Shown one piece after another: positions 34,240 through 44,132 of a stretch of 64,000 nt of DNA. A model generated the notes under the pieces. It saw only the letters and a list, made by a program, of their open reading frames with translations. It searched no databases and had not been told where the DNA came from. How positions within the stretch are numbered: position 1 is the first letter of the stretch; the number at the start of each line of letters is the position of its first letter. This stretch comes from Amaranthus tricolor. Taxonomy: Eukaryota; Streptophyta; Magnoliopsida; Caryophyllales; Amaranthaceae. A program made the position numbers and the translations under genes. The DNA is taken from assembly GCF_026212465.1 (NCBI RefSeq), contig NC_080052.1, positions 31,730,326 through 31,794,325 on the forward strand, given 5' to 3'.

Positions 34240-35088
34240 TTAAGGCTGATCAAAATCGAACTCTTCCTCTTCTGGGAATTGGTTTTGGTACCCATTTCCA
34301 TTGTAGAATTTTTGGTTGTTGTTGTTGTTGTAAAACTCCTCAAAATTGTTCATTTTGTTTCCATAATACCCATTATTATTGTAATTATTGTTGTAATTGT
34401 TGGAGTAAGACATGTAATTATTGTTGTTGGGATTGTAATTATTTTTCTTCTCAGCCTCAAGATCATAGAAATACTTTCCATTATACATGAACCTAGTGTC
34501 ACTCATTCCCTGCTTCTCTTGTACATCATTATACCCTGCACCACCATGAAACTTACCTTCACCATTGTTGTTGTTGTTGTTGTAATTTTCATAGTTGTTG
34601 TTGTTGTAATTTTCGTAGTTGTTGTTGTTGTTGTTTTCATAATTGTTGTTGTTGTTGTTGGTGTAGGAAGTACTAGATAATCCTTGCAACTCGGTGGCAT
34701 AATTCTTCTCATGATATTCATTGTTGTTGTTGGTGTTGAAATTTTCATTGTTGTTGTTGTTGTTGTTAATATCATCCATGTTGTACAATGTGGTGGAGGT
34801 GGAAGGTGGGTCCAACCCGGTTTCATGCCCATATAGGCCATAACCGGTTTCGGTAGTTTGAGGGATGAAAACGGGTTGTTCTTCGGATTGTTGTTTTTTT
34901 AAGTGAACAAATTCTTTTTCGTTGTTGTTAGGATTGTAATCGGTGTTTGGGGTGGTTGTGGTGGTGGCGGTGTCGCCGTTACGAGTGAACTTGCTAAAGA
35001 ATTGGCTACCTCTGGCATGGGTTTGGATAGAAGATAAGGAGATTATAAGAAGAAATAAAAAGCACCCAAATTTTGGGTAGGAAGCCAT
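34240..35088 (-). CDS. E6-like secreted asparagine-rich protein (282 aa)
   Basis: A single exon from ATG at 35088 to a stop at 34240. A signal peptide is clear (MASYPKFGCFLFLLIISLSS, cleavage probably near HARG). The body is rich in Asn and Tyr, with many NNNNYEN-type repeats. The conserved E6 motif QGMSDTRFMYNGKYFYDLE lies near residues 192-210. The C-terminus is acidic (PEEEEFDFDQP). E6 was first described as an abundant cotton-fibre protein; relatives are secreted and thought to act at the cell wall, with no known enzyme activity. The poly-Asn runs come from GTT/TTG repeats and probably vary between individuals. The valine-rich opposite-strand frame is a shadow. Confidence 0.9.
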   Translation of the reverse strand: MASYPKFGCFLFLLIISLSSIQTHARGSQFFSKFTRNGDTATTTTTPNTDYNPNNNEKEFVHLKKQQSEEQPVFIPQTTETGYGLYGHETGLDPPSTSTTLYNMDDINNNNNNNENFNTNNNNEYHEKNYATELQGLSSTSYTNNNNNNYENNNNNNYENYNNNNYENYNNNNNNGEGKFHGGAGYNDVQEKQGMSDTRFMYNGKYFYDLEAEKKNNYNPNNNNYMSYSNNYNNNYNNNGYYGNKMNNFEEFYNNNNNQKFYNGNGYQNQFPEEEEFDFDQP

Positions 35089-35190
35089 GGGAGTAAGAGA
35101 TAAAAAGCACCCAAAGTATTGTAAGAAGTAACAAAGGAATGAGAAATGAGTAGGTTTTAGTGCGTTTGAAACTTGATAGTCTAATGCCCT

Positions 35191-35197
35191 TTAAATA
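35191..35197 (-). promoter_or_regulatory. TATA box of the E6-like gene
   Basis: TATTTAA on the minus strand, about 100 bp upstream of the start codon at 35088. Confidence 0.5.
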
Positions 35198-35209
35198 GAG
35201 CTTTATTTG

Positions 35210-35623
35210 CATTTTTTTTCTTTTTTCTTTTTATGTTTTTAGTATTGTTTAAAACATTGATGTCTTTATCTTTTTGTTTTTTCTTTTGTGTCTTACTTCT
35301 GTGCCCCTAAATTTAGGGTATTAGGATCCTTTTTTATTATTTTTTTTAATTATCTATTTTAAGATATTGACACCTATTCTAAAATAAAAAATAAAATTTT
35401 AAAATTCTTTATATTTTCTCTATCAAGCAATTCTAACCTTTAAATTGAGTAATGGACCCTTTTATATTTTAAGTAATGGAGAGGATCCTAACTCAAATTT
35501 GGGTTGAGTAAGATCTATCTTCAATGCAATTTGTCTAAGTTTATTTGGCAATTTTGGTCATGATTGAAGGCATGCTTTGATGAAGAGTATTTTTCTCTAT
35601 TTCACTAGAGGATAATAATGGAG

Positions 35624-35654
<31 letters not shown>

Positions 35655-36260
35655 TTTTTATAAAAACATCTTACTTCATTAGATAATGTGAAATTTTTCT
35701 CTTAATTTTTTTAAATTATAATATCAACATTATATAGAATCATACATCAATATATGAAGTATATCTTTATCATAAAATATTGAAAATATTTGCATGTTAT
35801 TTACTTAATTTATTCATTGTTTTCGTTTTTACCATTTATGTACAAGAAAGATTAATTTCCTTCATCGTCCTTGTAGAGATTTTTTAGCCTACTTCGAATC
35901 AAAACAAAAAAATTGTTACTTTCTCTAGTTTTAATTAGTAATTTCTCTAAAACATTTGAAAGTAGGTAATTCATTTTAAAATATAAATTTCAATTATAAA
36001 TTAAAATGAAGAACTTGAGAATGAAAAGCTTTATGGTAGTCGTTCTCAAATTTTCAACTATAATTACTTTTAAAAGTAAGGATGAAATTAGTTCATTTTA
36101 TTAATTTGTCAAACAATAAATTTAAGCCAATTTTAAATTCTTAAACGAAATCACAAATTTTCAACACACAACATAATAGGATTTTTAACGAGGAGAATTT
36201 GTTAATTTTTTATAATAGAAATACTTTATCATTATTTAGTTAAGTTTTATATTCTCTTAA
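35210..36260. other. AT-rich promoter-side intergenic sequence
   Basis: Upstream of the E6-like gene. Long T-rich runs, no gene and no clear element seen. Confidence 0.5.
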
Positions 36261-36263
36261 TTT

Positions 36264-38036
36264 TGCCAGAAAATCATAATGCGGAAAATAAAGGTTGATT
36301 TAGGTTTTGAATACTTGATTTGTATTAAGTAATAATGAGAGGTACTACCTCTATTTATACAAGTAATAAGGACTAAAATAAGGAAACAAAATATTACAAA
36401 ATATTAAATTTAAGGAAACTAAATCACAATAATATAAAATATAAAATATAAAATATAATATTATACTAAAATATTTCACTTTCCTACAACCCCCTTCAAG
36501 TTTGGTCTTGGGATCACCGAGACCGAACTTGCCAAAAATATTCTTCAACGCTTTAGAGCCAATTGCTTTGAATAGAAAATCCGCTAGTCGATCTTTTGAT
36601 TTTACAAATGAAATTTTGATAATCTCTTCTATGAATTTTTCATGATTGATTTTCAACTTTTCGGATTGAGATAAAAGGTCATGAAATAAAACGAGTTGGT
36701 TTATTTTATTTTTGGGTCAAAGACTTGGACTTAGGATTTGTGGGTTTTATAAGAAGGGATATTTAGTAAGATTTGGGAGGGAGATTTAAGGAGGGTGTCA
36801 TGAATGAGTAATTTAGCTAAGTTTTTTTTTTGAGCTTTTGGCTTTTGTCTTTTGTGTGCACAAAAGCAAGTATATGAAATGTTTCCTGTTGCCCTAAATA
36901 CATCACATTCTTTCTCAACTACCACTTTTCTTACTTTTTCTGAGATTTGAAATTTGTTTTCCCAAATTAATCTCTACTATTAATGGCTCCCCAAATTTGC
37001 TGTCTGAATTTCGGCCACTACTGTCTGAACTCCTGTGGTAGCTACTATTTTTGCCCGGTATTTTTTGCCCCTCATTTTTCTTGTTTCTTTCTCTGTTTCT
37101 CTCATTAGAATTAAGTCCCTTCTTCTCATTATTTTTGGCCTTCAACTCAACATGAATTGTGGTGGTAGTAAAATCAGTGACATCTAGCAAATTACCCGTA
37201 CCTTTGTTGAGAATTTTTGAGTTTTCTTTTAAATCTTGGTTTTGGTTTTTTTTTTTCCTGGTTTTTGATTTTCTGAGGGATTAAATTCCGATGATGTCTT
37301 TTCTACCATACTTCTCCCCCTCGTGACCTGACACTGAATGGTCTCATCAACGGGAGGTAGCGGAACGGGTTCGAGAATGAAGTGGATTCTTGTCCATAAA
37401 TCTCGAGCGGAGGTAGTGCAGTCAAGAAAATATTCTACAAGGTCTTGATCGATATTGTTGATGATTCATGAGATCACCATACAATCATTCTGGACCCATT
37501 GTGGATTTGTGGTGGATGGAGAGATGACGGTGATATAGTTGAGCCTCCCCCGATCACCAATTTCTGTTATCATTTGTGTACACTACGTGGTGTAATTTTG
37601 GTAGTTTAGTTTTTCAATTTGGATTGGTTATTCCAAGTTTTTGGGTCATTGTTTGAAAAAGTTGGAACATTTGTTCCATTTGTGCCATGGAAATCATGGT
37701 CTTGGTTTGGTTTTATTTTTGATTTGGTTTGATTTATTGGTTTTGTTTGGATCGATTTTGGTTGATTATGATCAATGATAAAATATCGATAGAGTTTTTC
37801 CGTCTAGGAAAACCTTACATGCTGATACCATGAAGAAAATCATGATGCGAAAATAAAGGTTGATTTGGGTTTTGAGTACTTGGTTTGTATTAAATAATAA
37901 TGAGAGGTACTACCTCTATTTATACAAGTAATAAGAACTAAAATAAGAAAACAAAATATTACAAAATATTAAACTTAAGAAAATTAAATCACAATAATAT
38001 AAAATATAAAATATAATATTATACTAATATTCCACA
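36264..38036 (-). mobile_element. Internally deleted Copia-type LTR retrotransposon
   Basis: The LTRs are 37831-38036 (5' LTR on the minus strand, 206 bp) and 36264-36488 (3' LTR, 225 bp). They match closely over about 200 bp, including AATGAGAGGTACTACCTCTA. Directly inside the 5' LTR is TGGTATCAGCATG (37830-37818), a primer-binding site of the Met-tRNA type. Inside the 3' LTR is a polypurine tract (CTTGAAGGGGGT, 36500-36489). Of the proteins only ends remain: a gag-like stretch (WVQNDCMVIS, then NNIDQDLVEYFLDC) with stops, and the last part of Copia RNase H (ISFVKSKDRLADFLFKAIGS). Protease, integrase and most of the reverse transcriptase are missing, so it is non-autonomous. No matching 5-bp target duplication was found. 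Confidence 0.88.
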
Positions 38037-39518
38037 TGGTACAAGTTAAGCATGCAAGAACAAAAAAATTGTATATCTGATTTACCACATTGATCCCATT
38101 ATTACTTCACCAGTTAATTAATATTACTAAACTACAATAAGAGAGTGCGCTGCTACATAAATAATTTCTTACCCCGACAATGCAAGTGGAAACAAACTTA
38201 TTCTTCCCACTTTGTGCCGTATACAATTTATGGATATGCATCTTAATTCTTAAATAAAAAAATAGTAAAGTTGTAGATCACTATTAAGTATCATCATTTC
38301 AATTTGGTGAATGACAATTAAACTGATCGCCCGCATTCATTATATTATATGTTATATGTTATATATTTTATATTACATTTACGTATTTTATATGATAGTT
38401 TTCTGGCTTAAAAAATTCAATTTAAATATGAATATATGATAATGAGCCTAAAATAATATAAAAATAACAATTTAGTTAAGTCGATGGTTAAAACTCTAAT
38501 ATATGTTATACACAAATTTTTAAAAAATATCGTCTTTTCTAGAGACCTTATAATATAGGCCGGCCCAGTTATCAAATATTTTTTTTTAAAAAAGACAATT
38601 AAAACAAAAATAAATTGACACGCGCGTAAAAATTAAATCACACTCTATCCGAAACTTTTCAACTTACATTTTTTTTCCCGACAAAACCACTAAAACTACT
38701 CAAAATTCAATATTTGTGTTTCCATCAACATTTGTGTTCCTTTGATTCTCTAGTTGTAGTCTTCAGCATTTGGGTTTTTAAAAGTATGTGTTCATGCTTC
38801 TATCAAAGGTTCACTATTTTTGTTTTTAAAAGCTTTGATTTTTATTTATTTTTTTTGGTTTAAAATTGTTTGATTTTCGATTTTTCTTGGTTGTAATCTT
38901 CAATATTTCGGGTTTTCATCAAAGGTATGTGTTCATGCTTTTTTCACTTTTTGGGGTTAATTAAGTTATATATTAGTTGGAATTACAATCTTCTAATTTT
39001 TTTTAAAATAAGGTTCATCAATGGTGGAAAATAGTAATGTTGAAGGAGACAACAATGTCCACTGAGAAGGTAGTAAAAGCAATGGTGGTTCTTCTGTTTT
39101 TTTTTTATTAAATTTTATCAATAGTGAAAAACAATAATATTGAAAAATACAAGAATGACTACTTTTTAAAGAGAAGGGTAATAAAAGCAATTGTATGTGG
39201 TTATAAATTTATATATTTGAGGATATAACCAAATATAATTGGTATTATAACTGTGAACATTTGACATAGGTTGATATAGTTGGGAGTATAACATTGTATA
39301 GTATGGGTTATATCATTTTTAGGCAGAGTTATAACATAATGTAGTTGGGAGTATAATATAGTTTAGTTGCGGTTATACCATTATTTAGTTGGGTTTATAA
39401 GATAGTTTAGTTGAGGTTATATGTTCAAGTCGGGGTCTCAACACACATTTTTTATACATATGATTAACTAACAAATTTGCAATTTGTTTATTGTAGTGTT
39501 GACAAGAACATATACATA

Positions 39519-39647
39519 AACCACAAACCTCATTTATTTCTCACCAATGGAAAAGAGGTCGTGAAGCTAACTTTTAAAGAAATCGAGGATGTTAGGGATA
39601 TTGGATTTGAAGGATTGCTCAAGATGAAACCTTTGGTTATATTGTAG
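39519..39647 (+). pseudogene. Coding remnant similar to N-termini of Ulp1/PMD-type transposon genes
   Basis: A 42-codon frame reads NHKPHLFLTNGKEVVKLTFK followed by EIEDVRDIGFEGLLKMKP. The IGF-x-GLLK motif is common at the N-terminus of plant transposon-associated proteins that carry a Ulp1-type protease. It stops at TAG (39645) and has no clear start, so it is a fragment inside the foldback element. Confidence 0.35.
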
Positions 39648-39939
39648 TTTTTGACAAGAACATATACACATATTTTAGTTTATATTTTAACACTCTTTAC
39701 TGTTTGTAGTTCAATACTTCTTAAGTATTAAATTATTAAATTGATATATTTGACTATTGTTATTGAAATAGGACAAAGTGGTATTATAATACCACACAAT
39801 TAGTACTATAATAGTATACAATTGGGATTATAATGATTTACATTTTTCTTTGATATTATTGTCAAATTACAGTAGTTGGAATAAATACTTTCGAATTTTT
39901 TCATTTTGTTTGCCTATACATATATTACCAATTAAATAT

Positions 39940-40240
39940 AATTCCAAATGTTATAAAAAATACCAAATATATTATGTTAGAACCCCAAACATATGTTGTT
40001 TTAACACGAAAATATAATATGGTATAACCCAAAATATATGTTGTTATAACACAAAATATATTATGGTATAACCCCAAATATATTATATTATAACCCCAAA
40101 TATATTATGTTATAACCCCAAATATATTATGGTTTAACCCCAAACATATTATGTTATAACCCCAAATATATTATGGTATAACCCTAAATATATTGTTATA
40201 ACCACAAATATATTATGTTATAACTCCAAATATATCATGT
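39940..40240. repeat. 22-bp minisatellite, unit CCCCAAATATATTATGTTATAA
   Basis: About a dozen diverged units occupy most of the right arm of the foldback element. Period near 22 bp, with variants in the last bases (GGTATAA, GTTATAA). Confidence 0.85.
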
Positions 40241-41454
40241 TACTACACAATGTTATACTCCCAACTACATCAACCTATGTCAAATGTTCACAGTTATAAT
40301 ACTAATTATATGTGGTTATATCCTAAATATACGATTTATAACCACAATTGCTTTTATTACCATTCTCTTAAAATAAGTCATTGTTGTCTTCTTCAACATC
40401 ACTTTTTTTCCACCATTAATGAAGCTTAATTTTTTTTAAATAAAATAATAAGAACCACAATTGTTTTTATTACTCTCCCAAATAGTAAAGATTGTTACCT
40501 TCTTCAACATCATTGTTTTTCTACCACTGATGAAGTTTAATTTAAAAAAAAAGAACCACAATCAAATTCAAGCATCAATTCTTCTATTGTTAGACAATCT
40601 TGAGGTTCTAGAGGGAGGGTATAGTTGAATGTTGTAGAAAGGAGATGAAAAACTGATATCTTCATAATCGAGGTTGTTTATTGCTTGGAGAAAAAGCAGT
40701 TAATGATTAGACTCTTCATATTCTAAAAAAAATACACGCGCGTGTTATGGAGAAGCAACAGTATTTTTTTTTAATAAAATGGAATTAACATTAAAAGAGA
40801 GGGGTGGGCTGGACTCTTGAGAGGCATCTTTTTAAAAGACGGTCTCTCAAAAGAGGACTTGTATATTATATGTTGAATGCTCTATAGTATTGTCAAAAAC
40901 ATTATCTTATTATAAATTAAACAAAAAATTATTATTTATTTTCACATGAAGAGGGGGGAGCATAAATTGAGAGCAGTATGAATTTGATAACCAAATTAAG
41001 GTATTGAATTGAATATCGAGTACATCTAAAGCATGTCTTACGGAATAATGAGGCATTAGTCAGACAAAAACTTTTACCCATGACTTGAGGAATGGTTGAG
41101 CCAATAAGTCCATATACTATCTTTATAAAAGTCATCACTAATTAAATATATATTGGACATCAAACACATGAAAGTGAAGTCATGAGTTGAAAATGGTCAT
41201 CATCAATCTATTTGTATTATTGTATATAATTTCATTTCATATTTCAGAATACTATTACTTCATAAGAAAAAACTTTATTCAATTACTCTCTCTAAGTAAA
41301 TAATGATATTTATTTATCATGTATTATTGTTTTCTCAATGGTCGAATTCACCTATATAATTTATACCTTTTTTGTTCTTTTTTTATTTTTCAATTTGATT
41401 TTTCTATCGTAAACATATTTTTCATATTATATCATCATTATTCTATCCAGTGTA

Positions 41455-41560
41455 TCTCACTCATAGAAGAACTATGGACAGGGTCTGGGAAGGGAAGGAT
41501 AGCGACAACTCATACCCATAAAGGAGGGCGCGGCCAAAAAGAGTCCCCGGCTTGAGAAAG
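41455..41560 (+). other. Possible retroposon fragment
   Basis: The stretch around GGGTCTGGGAAGGGAAGGAT followed by GCGACAACTCATACCC resembles a motif found in many plant SINE/LINE copies (GGGTCTGGG-AGGGT ... CTTACCC). It is GC-richer than its surroundings. No poly(A) tail or target duplication was placed. Confidence 0.3.
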
Positions 41561-41814
41561 ATAGGAAAGATAGGAGACGTAACTACACGGAAAAGATAAA
41601 AAAAAATGCATATAAGTAAAATAAAGAAATAAAACCAACTACAAAATAAAAGAGCACAAAAACTAATAATAAAAGAAATGAGAGAAGCAAGATGACAAGA
41701 AAACTAAAAGGTAATCTAAGAAGACAATCAATAGTCTAAAACATGAATATGACACCTCCAACTACCCATATCCCTAGTCAGGCCCTTAAAAAGGTTTAAC
41801 TCATGTAATTCATG

Positions 41815-41900
41815 TAAGTATAAATTAACTAATGAATTCTTTTCAATCTATATATTTTTCATATATAGATTGAAAAGAATTCATTAGGTATTTATACTTA
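41815..41900. repeat. Near-perfect hairpin, ~40-bp arms
   Basis: The inner arms, CTAATGAATTCTTTTCAATC followed by TATATAT and its exact complement, pair over 27 bp around a 5-base loop (41856-41860). Pairing resumes outside one small bulge (TAAGTATAAAT / ATTTATACTTA). Could be a tiny foldback element or a hairpin RNA precursor. Confidence 0.8.
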
Positions 41901-44132
41901 AATTTTGACTCATAAATCCAGATATTCAAAATGTAAAAAAATAAAAACAAAAACAGAAAAGTAAGTAAAAATCACTTTAAATGAATGATAACAATTATAT
42001 GGGTAAGTGTGGAAGGTGGGAATGGTGGACTACTAGACTATCAAGTACGTTTATCAGTTTGTAGTTCATCAACCCTTTAAAATGCATTATCTAATTAAAG
42101 TTCTAAACGCCTAATTTATCAACAACTCTGAACTAACCAGCAATGCATCATGAAAATAGTATCTAATGAATCATAGAATTTGTCATTGTCAAAGCAGTTG
42201 TAAAAGAAATCTTTTTTATAGGGTAGTGGTGTCTATATTTGAGTTATTTTTTTTAGTATAGAGTAGACTAAGGAAATAAAAGGACTAGCCGAAAAAAGAA
42301 TAATGAAAATCAAACTCAAAATTATTGTCTAGGGAAAATGTTATTACATAAGATCTAACTGATAAGACCAGATTCTCCATATCTGAGCCATTAATACATG
42401 AACTCCATTTAGTTCTATACTATCTGGAGTCAATTTGTGATTGATTTCAGATTAAATTGAGTCAAGTCAATTTTAAACCAATTGAAAAATAATTTTACCT
42501 ACGGAGCTTTTGGTTCTAAAATTGTTGTGATTGATTTCTTTTCATCTCCTAAGCCTTCATGGAGAGGGGAATGTTGAATGAAATTAATAGAATTTTTTTT
42601 TTAAGTAAAAAGAAAAATCAAATACGTTGTGATTGAGACATTGAGTCATGACAATTTTAAACTGTTACTAATTGTTGCTGGACCTCCATTTGCAAGGTGT
42701 AACTAACCACTTCTTTTTTAATTCATTGGATTGAATGCAATGTTCTTGCGTGATGTGCGGAAATATGCTTTCCTTAATTTCATGCTTAAGTTAGAAAGAA
42801 GAGTTAGTGTTTGCAAACTAACCTACCCACTTCTATGAGGATGATCTTCATTTAGGCCCTCAAATCTGTTTTGAGTCGGATTAAATCGAACATTGTATAA
42901 AAATTGATTTTTACATTATTGTAAATTTATTTTGTAAGTCAAGTTAAAATTAGATACACTTTTACAATTATACTTTCACATCTTATTACTATTTCAATTT
43001 TAACTATCTTCAATCATGCTTGGTTAAAATTATTAAAAGTTGATATTAATATAAGAATAATAATATTTACAACCCTATATAAAAATTAACAAATTCTCTT
43101 TTATTATCAATTATTTTAATTTTTCAAGAGAATATAACATGGAAATTAGAAACAATTATAGTCTTATATAATTATTTTAACTTCCAAAAAAAAAATTAAA
43201 AAGTTAAAGAATTAAAAAATAATAAAGTATTTTATATTTCAAAAACAAATACGATATTGAATTATACTTCTATTTAAAAATCACTAGATTCTTTTTTATA
43301 TATTAGTATATAACCCTAAAAGTTGTATATATCATTCATTTTAATACAATTTACATTGACACGATCAAACAAAATTTTATTTATCTGATAAATTGTGCTA
43401 AAAAACCAATTGGACAATTAATTTAAATAGGAAGGAATATGGCATTATAATAGGATTACAAGTTTTCATAGTATGAAGTATGAACCCTGACGAGGTATTT
43501 GACTATTTATATTAAATGAGTGATGGTAAGAGTCATAACAATGGGTTTTAGTTTTAGTTTTCATTAAGTGTGTTAGTTCCACATTTTCCACTGATAACGG
43601 ACAGATTTAAATTTTGTGAAGAAAAAGAATAATTACGGTACTAAATTGGTCATAAACATTACTTTCTCGTATAGGACGAAGGAAGTATTAAGCAGCTCTT
43701 TTGCTAAATCACTCATATTGGTGTTTTTTTTTTTTTCATTACATTCCCATCATTTATACCAAATAGGCCGTGAAAGACGTGAGTCTGAGTATTGTTTGAC
43801 TGTTTTCAAAGAAAAACAAATAAAATGATCTCTTCCTCGTTAGTGTAACGAAATGCATCTTCAAGACTTCTATGCGCCTTGGGCAAGTTTCACAAAGGTT
43901 AAGCCTCAATCAACAAGCATGAAAAACATGCAATCTATGAATCGTGAAAGTAATTAGCACATTAACTATGTCAAAACTGTAATAATTCACATACAGGAGT
44001 GAATTAGTGATATACCCTGGCGTACCAACCGCCAGTATAAAATACAATCGGGTCTCAGGGTCAAAACTGTTGTGTCGCCTATGGTTCTTTTGATATGAGC
44101 ATTGTTCTCTGTTATCTAGTGCGCAGTGGCAA

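Larger units (their letters stand above)
38560..40830. mobile_element. Large foldback (Mutator-like?) element with repeat-filled arms
   Basis: The two halves are inverted copies. GACACGCGCGTAA near 38621 pairs with ACACGCGCGTG near 40733. The block at 38993-39240 (TTCATCAATGGTGGAAAATA, then GAAGGAGACAACAATG) pairs with 40310-40560. GACATAGGTTGATATAGTTG near 39264 pairs with CAACTACATCAACCTATGTC near 40262. The outer ends, GGCCGGCCCAG and GGGCTGGACTC, are degenerate inverted copies. Between the arms are a 22-bp minisatellite and a small coding remnant. No transposase was recognised. Mutator-type origin is inferred from the long inverted repeats and cargo; no 9-bp duplication could be placed. 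Confidence 0.6.
40860..44130. other. AT-rich intergenic sequence
   Basis: Apart from the retroposon-like fragment and the hairpin, nothing recognisable. The last few hundred bases before 44133 are probably the 3' untranslated region of the next gene. Confidence 0.5.

Noticed and set aside
34279..34841. Valine-rich plus-strand frame and Thr-rich minus-strand frame
   Set aside because: Shadows of the E6-like gene in other frames, caused by its GTT/TTG repeats.
39940..40240. CRISPR-like regular repeat spacing
   Set aside because: The 22-bp units are directly tandem without unique spacers, and this is plant nuclear DNA; it is a minisatellite.
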